Shown here: positions 23,901-34,429 of the stretch, in pieces
Layout of the letters: every line of letters begins with the position of its first letter
Position numbering within the stretch: the stretch's first letter is position 1
Origin: Lathyrus oleraceus
Taxonomy: Eukaryota > Streptophyta > Magnoliopsida > Fabales > Fabaceae
Length of the DNA: 64,000 nucleotides
NCBI RefSeq assembly: GCF_024323335.1
Contig: NC_066585.1
Location: forward strand, 177,695,149-177,759,148
Reading direction: 5' to 3'
Made by a program: the position numbers and the translations under genes
The notes under the pieces: generated by a model
What the model was told of the DNA's origin: nothing
Seen by the model: the letters and a program-made list of their open reading frames with translations, nothing else
Database searches by the model: none

Positions 23901-24351
23901 GAATTAGTGGATTGAAGACTGTGCCCATCTGGTTGGTCAATATGTTAACCAATTCATGGTTACTATCGTCCATTTGCTGCATCAACACCGCTACTGAAGT
24001 GTTCGACAGCGGCATGGTTCTGTTTTGAGTAGTGTTCCTTATGTTTCCCCCTTGTGCTGATCCTTTCAAGGGAGGGTTTGTTTCTGAAAACAGTGATGCA
24101 CTGGATGTCGACTGATATCCGGGCATTAAGGAATACGGCATTCCATAAAGTGGATCTGTGGTGCCAAAGCGAGGCACAAAAGGTCTGAACGTCGTTATCG
24201 TTGATCCTGAACCCCCGGTGGAGGTTGAGGCATTGATGTTCCAACCGCACCCGTAGTCGACATGGTTATGGCTGCATTTGTCATCGGCGGCAAAGTGACA
24301 ACCTGTGAAACTACTGTTTTCGTATTGGAAAAGTCCCTCGTGGAACTTCAT
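20986..24351 (-). pseudogene. gag-pro: Tat element gag and protease
   Basis: The frame starts with ATG at 24,351 and is interrupted by TAA at 23,707, then runs open to 21,313. The retrotransposon gag domain lies at about 23,520-23,050 (VPKYTKFRGESGESTIEHVA, AFTWFTSLAPSSI). A zinc-binding-like FCKYHNYLGHNTSNCYLF is near 22,650. The aspartic protease active site is ILVDCGATINIMP near 21,530, with the usual Ser/Thr position altered to Ala-Thr. At 21,313 the conserved Trp of LLLGREW is TGA. The same frame continues to 20,986, where a one-base frameshift separates it from pol. Gag would form the particle and the protease would process it. Confidence 0.85.
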
Positions 24352-24446
24352 CAGTGTTAGTTTCTGACATCTTCACACTACTTCGTGGCTTATTATATAA
24401 CTTGCCACTTCTAAGTTTCATGCAATTTCACAACTGCTCTAGCACC

Positions 24447-24464
24447 GTCCCACTGGGCGTGCCA
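24447..24464 (-). promoter_or_regulatory. Primer-binding site of the Tat element
   Basis: On the minus strand TGGCACGCCCAGTGGGAC starts 3 bases after the 5' LTR ends. Position and the leading TGG fit a tRNA 3' end complement. I cannot name the tRNA with certainty. Confidence 0.75.
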
Positions 24465-24467
24465 TTT

Positions 24468-25438
24468 TGTTTACTATGGAAATTGGTAAACAACCGCTGG
24501 TCCTCCCTGGTCTTAAAACGAAGGGTTACTTGTAGGATCGACCAGTTGATCCTAGGACATGTGCTAGTGCAAGTGGGACTTGTTCGGACTTTCGACGGAA
24601 TGACTCTTGTGGGGAACGACTCCCAACAAAGTGTCGAACAAGTGTAGGGGTTTTCCACACGAACGGTTTTAGACAATGTTATCGCCTGCAGGTGACTCGT
24701 GACCGACAGCACTATAACATTCAAAAGATGTATACTACAAACACGCTTTTGGTAAACTCTATGATCGTGATAGAGTCAGTGTCGACAGCGTAAACGACAA
24801 CGTAAAATGATAAATCAAAAGTAAAAGAAATTAAGATAAAATGTTCAACGGGAACAATTGAAAAGTAAGGAAGTTGCAATGAAATAAATGTGGTGATTCA
24901 CGTACATAACACTCTCAGAGAAACTCTTGCTTCCTCGCGCTGGGAATGGGAAGTTTTCTTACAAGTGGTTTCGTAGTACAAAGTGAACACCTCTAGCCCC
25001 TTGTGGGATACTCCTATTTATACTAAACTAGAGGAACTACTCCTGAAATAACTTCCTAGAAGCTAGCGGATGTTGTGACCCACGATTTGCATAACCGCTG
25101 CACCCATGTCTTGCTAACTGGTCCACATTGTGGCGCTCTTTTTTCCTCTTGGAACTGCTATTTTATTTTAAATTTCAAATTTCTCCCGCCCAGACGTTAG
25201 GGCGAAGCTGTCTCCTGCACCTTTGCTTAGAATTCCTTAAGTCCCAAACCTAGCGTTGGTCGACAAAATGACCTGCCGACGGAGATGTCGTTTCCTGTCG
25301 ACCTCCTCTTTTAGTATGCTTTTATTTCTTAATTGCGTTCGACCTCTTTTATCTTTGGGTAGTGTATGATCCCCCCAATCATAGCACTCTTTCATTACTT
25401 GTGCTTTCAACCTGCCTTAGGGATATTTCGTGGTAACA
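24468..25438 (-). mobile_element. Tat element 5' LTR (971 bp)
   Basis: It has the same length and ends (TGTTACC...GTAAACA on the minus strand) as the 3' LTR, about 97% identical by eye. A minus-strand TATAAATA lies at 25,015-25,022. Confidence 0.9.
25015..25022 (-). promoter_or_regulatory. TATA box of the Tat LTR
   Basis: TATAAATA on the minus strand, about 420 bp into the LTR. It is identical in both LTRs. Confidence 0.5.
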
Positions 25439-26129
25439 GATGTATATTATTGTCCTTGCCCATGAAATCAGGTAGTGAAAAGGTTGTTCAATTTGTACTA
25501 TGTACTATTTGATCATGTTTCCATTTGATCTTAGCTTCAGATTCATTGGCTTCTAATAAAAGATGATTGAAGCATGAAGTGAAAAAGTAGAGAGCTAGAT
25601 TCAGAAACTTTAGAACCTTGGGTCAAAACTTTGACAACGTTAGTAGTCTGGCTTGAGTTCTTCAGTATCTTCAGAGTCTTTAGAATCCTCAGTCAGAACC
25701 TTGATAACTTCAATCGTATGTCTTGAGATCTTCATAATCTTCCGCTACATAACACAACTTCAAAAGCTTGCTATTCTTCAGAAGTTTGGTGATCAGAGTT
25801 ATTTCCAGAAGCAAAAACTGAGAGAACATTGCAGCAGCAACAAAGAGTCTCCTCAAAAGCTCCTGATGGGTAAAATAACACAGAAGCAGAAAGAACATTG
25901 CAACAACAAATTAACATCTTTCAGAACTTCTAATTGCAGCTCAAAAGCGGATTTCAAACGCAAAGTTCAGAAACTGATGATGTTGCATATCGTATGATCA
26001 GAATCATGACTGGTTGTTAAAGCTACACAATAATAAACCATTAGGGTACTAGATTTATTCTCACACAAATACAACATTGTTATCATCAAAACTCAAGGTA
26101 TAGATGCAAAACCAAATCTTATTGTAACA
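25439..26129 (-). mobile_element. SIRE-like 3' LTR, proximal half
   Basis: Starts with the right GATGT duplication and is colinear with 35,096-35,803 of the 5' LTR, ending (LTR start on the minus strand) at TGTTACAATAAG. Joined to 11,197-11,864 it gives an LTR of about 1.35 kb, matching the 5' LTR (about 1.37 kb). Confidence 0.75.
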
Positions 26130-26145
26130 ATCTCCCCCTTTTTGA
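26130..26145 (-). promoter_or_regulatory. Polypurine tract of the SIRE-like element
   Basis: AAAAAGGGGGAGATTG on the minus strand directly precedes the 3' LTR. It is the same tract type as at 425-436. Confidence 0.75.
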
Positions 26146-27141
26146 TGATGACAAAACATGTATTTTTATGAACAATTTTGTACAGGGTAATCACAGAACA
26201 ATACATCTTACAGAAGCACAAAGCTCCCCTTAAGATGTATAGTCCTATAAAGATAAACTCATAATGAAAGAACACTTTCCTGATTTACCTTTTGAAGTAC
26301 CAGAATGAATATTTAGTTAGAATCTGGTTTATCTTCAGAAGTTAGTTGATGTTGTCAAGAGCATTGGTTGATAACATCATCATTTTGATAGCCTTTACTT
26401 CATAATCTTTTCTTTAGAAGATCTTTTTTCAGAAACTTCTTTTCCTTGAAGGATAAGGTTTTCAGAACCTTTATTTTTCAGAAGTAATACCTTCAGAAGC
26501 ATTATGATTCTTGAGAGTTAACCCTGCAAAAAAACTTAACAAAATTTTCTCGAAGTATTTGTTAATAGAAACATTTAAACAATTTTTGGGTCTTTACTTA
26601 GGAAATTAGATATCAAAATAAACACTTAATTCTTCCCCTTTAAAACATTACATTTTCTCCCTCTTTGTCATCAATCAAAAAGATAAAATACAAAATTAAA
26701 TAAAGATAAACAAAACAAAGTTCATTGATTAAAAATGCCAACAGGAAGTGCAAAGTACAATAAAAAGAAAGAAAGGAAAACTTGCAGGAAAGTTAAAGTA
26801 AAATCTAGGGGTTTTTGGAGGAGGCGGAGGAGGAGGAGGAAGTCTTGACAGAATCAGCTGAAACATCAGATTTTGCTTATCTAGACGCTCGTTGACCCTT
26901 GCATTATCATCCTGAATCTGCTCGATTGTTCTTAAAAGAGAAACTGGAATAGACTGAGAAGCAGAAGCTTCTAATACGACTATCTGGTTTGGAGTTTTTT
27001 CCATAGCAGAGCCTTGAGGTTCAGGAACAGAAGGTTCTAGAGCAGCATATTCAAAGTGTTAAATGATTTCTGTTTTCAGAGCTTCTTCTTCTTCCATAGC
27101 TTCTAGAGAGGCTTCCTTGATTTCAGGTGCAGGAAGGCATA

Positions 27142-27146
27142 ATTGG
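27142..27146 (+). other. Target-site duplication ATTGG (left) of the Ogre solo LTR
   Basis: attgg is repeated exactly at 32,041-32,045, flanking a TG...CA sequence of 4,894 bp. Confidence 0.9.
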
Positions 27147-27469
27147 TGTCGCATCCGCGAAAAACAACCGGCGGGCTAAAACAAAAACAACACAGAGCCG
27201 CCACCGTGCGTTATTTATCCCAAAAGAGGGAAAGGAAACGCTCGAAGTAAACCTGGGAAAAGCATGGTCTCGCGACCAAAGAGAATGGGATCGGGAGTCG
27301 GTTATGCGAAGAGAAGGTATTAGCACCCCTACGCATCCGTCGTACTCGACGGGATCCACGCTCTAAAAGATAGGTTAAGGTTGCTAAAACAAACATCACA
27401 CACACACACTGAAGATAACACAGGTGGAGGAAGAGGGAAGAGGGCTCGCTAGGATATCACATCCTATGC

Positions 27470-27509
27470 CTACGTATCTCGTCTGGAACGAGAATCAGAG
27501 CTGCCGTAG
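27470..27509. repeat. Ogre LTR hairpin motif, copy O1
   Basis: Outer stem CTACG/CGTAG and inner stem TCTCGT (27,477-27,482)/ACGAGA (27,488-27,493). Confidence 0.7.
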
Positions 27510-27834
27510 TTCGGCTCACGCACGCCAACCAGGACACACACAAACACAGGCAAACCTGGAATCTGAATGCCAATCGCTGGACTTACATCAGATTCCGAAC
27601 CAAACAAACCCACACTGGAAACCAGATGCCACTTGATGGACTTATACCGGACTCCAAGCACACAACAAGAGGATACGGAGTTCCAATCGCTGGGCTTATG
27701 TCCATCTCCTACACACACAAGAAGAAACAAACAACAAGTTACTAAGGAGTCGGGAACTCGAGCCTAGCAACTGCTGAGCAAACGCACACAAAAAAGAAAA
27801 AGGGTGCCCAGAGAGACCTCGCACGGTCTCCTGC

Positions 27835-27873
27835 CTACGTACCTCATCTGGTATAAGGATCAGGGCGACGTAG
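27835..27873. repeat. Ogre LTR hairpin motif, copy O2
   Basis: Outer stem CTACG/CGTAG (27,835-27,839 and 27,869-27,873) and an inner stem CCTCAT/ATAAGG with one mismatch. Confidence 0.6.
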
Positions 27874-28143
27874 TTCCCCTGAACGGGAAAGAAATTCTCA
27901 CCTAACCAGATACAAAGGGAGACACACTACTAGGGAGCTGGACTCGAGCCTAGATGTTATCATGCATCATTGCCCTATGTTATGGTTTCTATCCTAACAT
28001 GCACAAGCAAGCTAATCCTAAACAGGCAAAACAATCAAAGCAAACAATCACAAATAGCACACACTATATCCAAACAGAGGTGGCTCAAACAAGGGTTAGA
28101 CTGCCAAAGCAAGTCAACTGTATCAGGGTGATGTTAGCTCTTA

Positions 28144-28166
28144 ACCCTGACATTGAGAGTCAGGGT
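28144..28166. repeat. Perfect 8-bp dyad in the Ogre solo LTR
   Basis: ACCCTGAC (28,144-28,151) pairs with GTCAGGGT (28,159-28,166) across 7 nt. Other dyads lie nearby, tccctggccaggga near 28,205 and CCTGGCC/GGCCAGG near 28,498-28,520. Confidence 0.5.
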
Positions 28167-30762
28167 GAAGCCAGATGAAAGGTGAGTGAGGGGTGTGCCT
28201 CACAGCTCTTATCCCTGGCCAGGGAGAGCTTCAGACAAAGGAAGTGTGGGTCCAGAAAGTGGGAACCCTTCTACACTTATGACACTGACTCAACTGTACA
28301 ACTGTACATGGATCTTGGGTTAGGATCCACAAGGCATCAACATGTAATGTGAGCCAAGGGACGACTCAACAGATTAGCAGGAGGTGGATTACACACCTCT
28401 TGTGTCTGCCAATTGCCTTAACAAAGGTCTTTTCCTGCTTGGGGACAAAAATAAACAAGCACAAACATTGCCTCTTAAGGAGGACTTCAGACAGGTGCCT
28501 GGCCAAGTAACAGGCCAGGTCTTCCAGACTACATGGAGAAAAGAAATTCTACCTCAATTGGTTTATACAACCAAGCAGCAGCACAAAGCAAGTTCAAAGA
28601 TGAACTATTAGCAACTAAGGTACCTGAAATCAATCAAATATAATCAGTATATCAATCACAAAGTCAAAACAAACAGATAAAAACCAACAGTCAACACAAT
28701 CAATCACATGTGCAGAGCACAAGCCCAAAGCAAGTGAGCTAAGCATCCTACAAAATAGAACAAGTTAGTTCATAACAATCAACCAAACTCAATCAACTTG
28801 CATTAATCTCCTTAAAGCATTTGCTTCCTAACCTGAAAAGCAAACTCAAACATGAGAAACAAGACCACTAGGACAAGCCTAGGGTCAAAAGGAGGTGAAA
28901 AATTCAAAACAGCAAGTGAAAATTAACCAAAACCAAGATTAATCAATCAAGAATAAGGTCCAATTGGTCTCACATCAAAACTGTGCACCAAATCCATTTC
29001 ATACACAAAACATGTCAAACTATGCACTTTGGAATCACATTGGAGCAAACAGAATGATCACAATCAAACCAATACCAAAATAGCTCAATAAATTCCAAGA
29101 AAATTCAAGCTTAAAAAGAACACATTCAATGAGCAACATATCAAATTTCAGGCTATTTGGACAAGAGGAAGTATGGAAATTAAATTCACTAAGTCAAGTC
29201 ATGCTTATACAAGTCCAAACAAGGCACAATTTCATGTATCAACTTCAAGCAAGCATAAAACAGTGTAGGAACATGATAAATGCACCAAACCAAAACCATG
29301 ATACACTTCAATGTGTCTAAAATCACTCCACAAAATTTCAAGTTCATCCAATACATATCCAGAATTTCACAAATCAATTAAAAACATGTCTCACAAAAAG
29401 TTCACAAATGGCTAAACAGCAAATAAAATCCCAATCAAATAGGAAATGGATTCAAAACCTCCATAAAAATTCACATGCATTCTCAACATTCACAAGTATC
29501 CTCATGCAAAAATCCAGCTCAATTCAAGTTCAATAAGCATAGCAAATAAAATCAAGAAGATGCACAAGACATGGTGTGATACAAAATGTCACACTTCCAA
29601 AGATCATGTCATAACTCTCAATCCAGGAACTCAAAAATTACAAACCACATACCAAAATGACCAAGAATGAGTCTAGTTTAAGTACAAAAAATTTCATGAA
29701 TTTCTAATGAAGCATCATCATTTTATGAGCAAAACACCAAGCAATGTGCAAGCAAACACATGTTCATACAAACCCTAGGCCATTCCAGAAATTAGACGTG
29801 AACAATTTTATTAAAAATAACCAAAAAATAGTAGAGACTACAAGGATCATTCCACAAAAAATCTCACATTATTTGGACAAAAATTGGATGAGATATGGAT
29901 TTTCTAATGTCATGAAAAAATAAAAAAAATGTGAAACAAGGCATGTGAAGTCATGTGGAATAAATACAATAAGGCAAAAACGAAAATGCCACGGCCAGGA
30001 CTCGAAGTGAGGTCACATTTCAAAACAGTAGCGCGCTAACATCCTGGCCATGAACAGTAGCACGAATTTTGGATCAAAATGCATTTTCTGGAAATTTTTT
30101 GAATGTTCATCATGTGTTCTTCATGTTCATAGGTCCAAGAACAAATCTCCACCAAATTGGACAAACTTTATATCAATGGAAAGGTCTCACAACGTACATC
30201 ATGAATCTATAATTATTTTAGCCTAATTCCTCCTAAATAAAAAAAATCGATAGCAAACATAAACATGCATGAAACTTCAAATCATCATAACTTCCTTGTT
30301 TCTCAACCAAATTTAGTGGTTCAAAGTGCAGAATTCTCTACTAAACAAGATCTATCCAAAGCATCAATCAATTTCAAGAATTATTGAATTCGAAAAATCA
30401 CCTTAATTTGAAGACAGTTGCGAATTTGCATGTTTTTGGCCTTGAAATTGCAAAACAGATGCGCTATGACTCTTGTATAGGTGAATGGAACAAGTCTTGT
30501 TGCTCAATTACGCACGATCTTGATGAAATCTTGAATTGCCATTGTTGCACCTCACTTTAACAGTCCAAAATTTGGCTTGGAAATGAAGAAATCTTGCTTC
30601 AATTAGCTTCAATAATGATTGTAGATGATGAAACAATGAAGATCTAAGCAAGGTTTTTGAAGAAATTGCAAAAAAAGTGAAGATGAAAAGTTGAGAGAAT
30701 TGGAGATTTTGGATCTAGATCTGAAATTCTGTTATGATTATGGTGAAAACAGTTACAATTAT

Positions 30763-30771
30763 CCTTTTATA
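30763..30771 (-). promoter_or_regulatory. TATA box of the Ogre-type solo LTR
   Basis: TATAAAAGG on the minus strand, about 1.27 kb into the LTR, would leave an unusually long R-U5 of about 3.6 kb. Confidence 0.5.
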
Positions 30772-33700
30772 TGTGATGTTAATCATGATTCTAATCCTAA
30801 TTAGTGCTAATGAAATGGATTAGTGAAAATGCATTTTCATGCTAAATGGCAATTTGGTCAATTCACCCACACAAGTGCAATGCAATGTAACAGTGGAATT
30901 TCTTTGTTGCAGCAAATTTCAAATGGCATTTGTGAGCTAGTGCAAAAGGAATCATGTGAAAACAAGGCTTATTTCTCAAAATGCACTTTTTCCCTCCATT
31001 TTTCAAAATTGGTTCACTTGAAAAATGGACTTTTTATGTGATGAGTTTTGATGAAATGCAATGATGGATTATGATAGCTCATGTCAAATGAATTTTGCTC
31101 AAAGAAACCTCACTCAATTTGGCCTTGTGAATCAAAAGTTATGCCACTTTGAAATTCAACTTTTTTGGACAATGATCAATCCATAACTTGCCAACCACAC
31201 ATGAGAAATTCATGTTCTTTGACTTTTTGGAAAGGTGAGAGCAAGATCTACAACTTTCATGTTGAACAAAATTTCATTTGAAACATTTTTGGACACGTAA
31301 TTTTGAGGAGAAAAACTTTCTATTTTTGGCAATTTTCAATTACAAGTCACTTTCTATTTTTGGAAAGTTTCCATCTGACTTTATTTTCTTCATTCTTGAT
31401 CTTTGAAATGTCAAATGAAACTTGTTTAGACATGAATGAAGTGTATCTAACCCTCTCCCACCTCCAAATCCATCATTTCAGGCACAGTTGACCACAGTTG
31501 ACTTTTTCTTACTGATAGATGAATTTCAGCTTGACTGATCAAATTGAGCCTCAAACTCCTGATGAAATGGCTCAATGATGAAACCCTAGCTTCCATAAGC
31601 TCAATATAACCATATGATGATCCCCATATCCACTGAAAACCCCATCTCCTTGCCAAGCCCTGATTGGCCCAATGCAGATGATTAGGGTTAACCAGAGGTC
31701 AAAACCCTAATCTCAAGGGATCTGATCATGAACAATGAATCTCCTGGTGATGACAAAACCATGATGATGATGATGTACCATTTCAACCAAGATGATGCTC
31801 AATCTTCTTGAGAACCAAGAAACCCTAATTTGAATCACACATCCTCAGATGGTTAATGATCAGTTCAATGAAACCCTAGCTTGCATCTTAACCTCTTTAT
31901 CTTCTGATCAAGACTTAGGAGGATGACTTGTTCCATGTAACCACATGATATGAAAATATGCAATGCCTAATGACCTACAAAATGATATGCAATATGCTAA
32001 GCTAGTCCCAAGAAAGGAGGGCAAATTTTGAGGTGTTACAATTGGGAATTCCTCAGCTTCCACAATTCCATTAAGGGCACAAACCTAGAATAAAATTTGC
32101 TTTCAGCTAGAGTGTACCCATGATCCTTCATCTTGGAAATCTCGGAGTTCATCCATCTTCTATAAGCTTCCCATGCTAAATCATTTGCAGTAGGGTTTGC
32201 AGAAGAATGATTGACAGTCATTGCTTTCTCCAAACGTCTCTTAGATTCATAATCAAAATCTGTTAGAACCTTACCAAGGCCAAGAGAGGATTGTGTTGAT
32301 ATTTTTGTATATTTAATGGTGAGGTTGATTCTGGACTTATCAAAGTCAGGACCAAAAACGGAGGGATGTGAGGGTTGAAGAATGGGAGATGATTCTGGTG
32401 AGGTGATTTCTGGTTCGAAGTCAAACATTCCTTCAGGAATGCCTTCGAAAACATGTCTGTCAGAAACGCTTCTAGCAGGAGATATTCTGGGTGTTGTGAC
32501 GTTTGTATTATTTGGTTAGGGAGCAGAAATAGTTGATGGTGGTGAGATAGGTGAAGTTTGTAATTATGGAGGAGATAATGGTGGTGGTATCAATTGTTGT
32601 TCCAATATAGGAGCATAAACTAGAGGAGTTTTTGTGACAAGTGTTTCTATAATGGGAGTAGATATTGGTGGTGGAATTTATATGATAGGTGTTGATATTT
32701 GTGGATTTATTTCTGGTGGTGGTATTGGAATTGGTTCAGAAATGGTAGATTGAGATGGAGGTGTAATTGGTAAGATTATAGTCGACATTGAAACAGAATC
32801 TAAAGAAGTGTCAGCAGAAGGAAACTTACTAGAAGCTCTTGAAGGATGGAAGACCCCAGACGTATCCTTTAGAATCATGGCCTTCTGGTTCTCACTTAGA
32901 GGCATCTCATCTTTATCTTGAAAGATAGCAATCTTCTTCTTCTTCTTAGCCCTATAAGATCATTCGCCTCTGAACTCTTTCTTCCTTTTTCCATGCACAT
33001 TTGGGTAAGTTTCTGGAAAGGTTAAAAGGATCCACCAATGGGTCAATTCCATCCTTCAAACATCTTTCTAGACAAGCCATCAAAACCTGTGGAGGATCAA
33101 CTTTGGTGAAGATAAGGTAGTCGTCAATTGGATTTCTGGTACCGCAGATATCATTCTTGGTCAGAATGATTTCTGGTCTTCGAAATTTGGAGATAAGATC
33201 CATACTCTTCAGATTCTTTCCCTGGAAGACTTTCCCAGCGTCCTTTACCAATTCTTCTGTCAAGCCACTGACCAGAAGATCATCCACCATACCGCTTTAT
33301 ACCAAAATATCTGAAATCAATCTGCCATTGGGAATGAACTTGCTTTTGGCCTTCTTGGATGATCCACCAATTCTGGATTCTATGACAGAATCTCTTATGA
33401 ACTAGAACAGAAGTGATGGCAGTCCCATCTTAACACCTTTTTCCAGAAGAAATAGCATCATTTTCTAACGAGTGTTGATGTAGTCAAAGTTGTTTGTACT
33501 TGGCTTGTGATTGATGCACCCCAAAATGATCTTGAACCACACCCTTAAGTTACTTGTTAAGTCCTTGGCACTAAAACCCTTTTCATTAGCAAAATTTGTC
33601 CCTTCTTTGAATATGACAGAAGAGATATCAGCATCTCTCTTAGTAGTGATGGTTGCACTATGAACCCTTTTTAGTTTACCATCATGACCAATAAGGTTTG

Positions 33701-34429
33701 CAATGTACTTCTTAGTGATTACAATCTTCCTATTCATGAAATATGAGGTTATGGTTTCCCTTTCAGTAGTAGCATGAACCAATAATTATTTTACCAACAC
33801 AGGGTAAACTGGTCATGTGAGTCTTTCAAAGAAAGTGTTCTAACCTTGAACGTTCAACATTTCCGTGAAATCAAAATTGTTATCCTTTAGGTTTTTGAAA
33901 TATACTATAGTTTCACACATAACAGTTAGCTCATTGATCGGAATATGGAGAGTTAACTCAGGAATTCCTTCCAACAAATTGCTTTCAGTTGCCTTTGAAG
34001 TTTGTTCAGCCATTGAGAGAGAAGGATGAAGATTAAGAACAGTTGATGAGAGAGAAGAGAGGTTGTTTGAGGTTTGAAAAACTTGAAAGTTTGGGAGAAT
34101 TGTGCGTGTAGTGTGAAAATGTGAGTGAAGTGGGTTTAAGTAGATTTTTTTTGCAATGATGACAAAACAGAGTGCGTAGTCATGGAGGGAAGTGTAAAGG
34201 TTCATACCCAATTCCAAGAATTGTTAAACCCAATGTGTCACGCTTTTATCACGCATGCTCAAAAAGTGGGACAATTGTCTCCACTAAGAACCACATGAAG
34301 TCAAACGACAAGACAATCATTAAATGCAGCAATTGTTTAGAATCTGGAAGAAAAATCGATAAGATTGCTTCTGATCAGAACCTTTCTGATTCATTAAAAC
34401 TTCCTTACTTCAAAAAGCTTCATGTTTTA

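Larger units (their letters stand above)
11865..25438 (-). mobile_element. Complete Tat-clade Ty3/gypsy retrotransposon with an antisense captured gene
   Basis: Two 971-bp LTRs (11,865-12,835 and 24,468-25,438) flank 11.6 kb of internal sequence, with exact GATGT target duplications. On the minus strand the order is 5' LTR, PBS, gag, protease, RT, RNase H, a second archaeal-type RNase H, integrase, a plus-strand plant-mobile-domain gene, polypurine tract, 3' LTR. The extra RNase H and antisense ORF are traits of the Tat lineage. I counted about 30 differences between the LTRs by eye (about 3%), mostly transitions, so the insertion is fairly recent. Gag-pol carries several stops and one frameshift, so this copy cannot move by itself. 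Confidence 0.9.
27147..32040 (-). mobile_element. Ogre-type solo LTR (4,894 bp)
   Basis: On the minus strand it starts TGTAACACCTCAAAATTTGC at 32,040 and ends ...GCGGATGCGACA at 27,147, with exact ATTGG duplications on both sides and no internal region, so it arose by LTR-LTR recombination. A minus-strand TATAAAAGG lies at 30,763-30,771. The 3' part has the 'acgcacggtggcggctctgt' type sequence seen before Ogre primer sites. It carries two copies of the CTACG...CGTAG hairpin also found in the other Ogre LTRs. It is a different subfamily from the LTRs at 7,590, 37,807 and 48,016. Confidence 0.85.
26729..34013 (-). pseudogene. Envelope-like ORF of the SIRE-like element, split by an Ogre solo LTR
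   Basis: The minus-strand frame starts at 34,013 and resembles the family annotated in legumes as envelope-like or plant-transposon protein of SIRE elements, recognised by short motifs such as NLRVWFKIILGC, INHKPSTN and FTKVDPPQVLMACLE. The middle is Pro/Ser-rich. The C-terminal part (27,004 leftwards) has a coiled-coil-like heptad stretch and a polyproline tail. Lesions on the minus strand: TAG at 33,840 where the family has Trp, stops at 33,465, 33,402 and 33,297, and a frameshift near 32,950. The Ogre solo LTR (27,147-32,040) sits inside the frame, which resumes after it. The role of this protein family is not established. It follows the 5' LTR leader directly, with gag-pol missing. Confidence 0.6.

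Noticed and set aside
27147..27200. tRNA-like sequence at the 'ggtgtcgcatccgcg' end
   Set aside because: It is the terminus of an Ogre-type LTR; no cloverleaf can be drawn.
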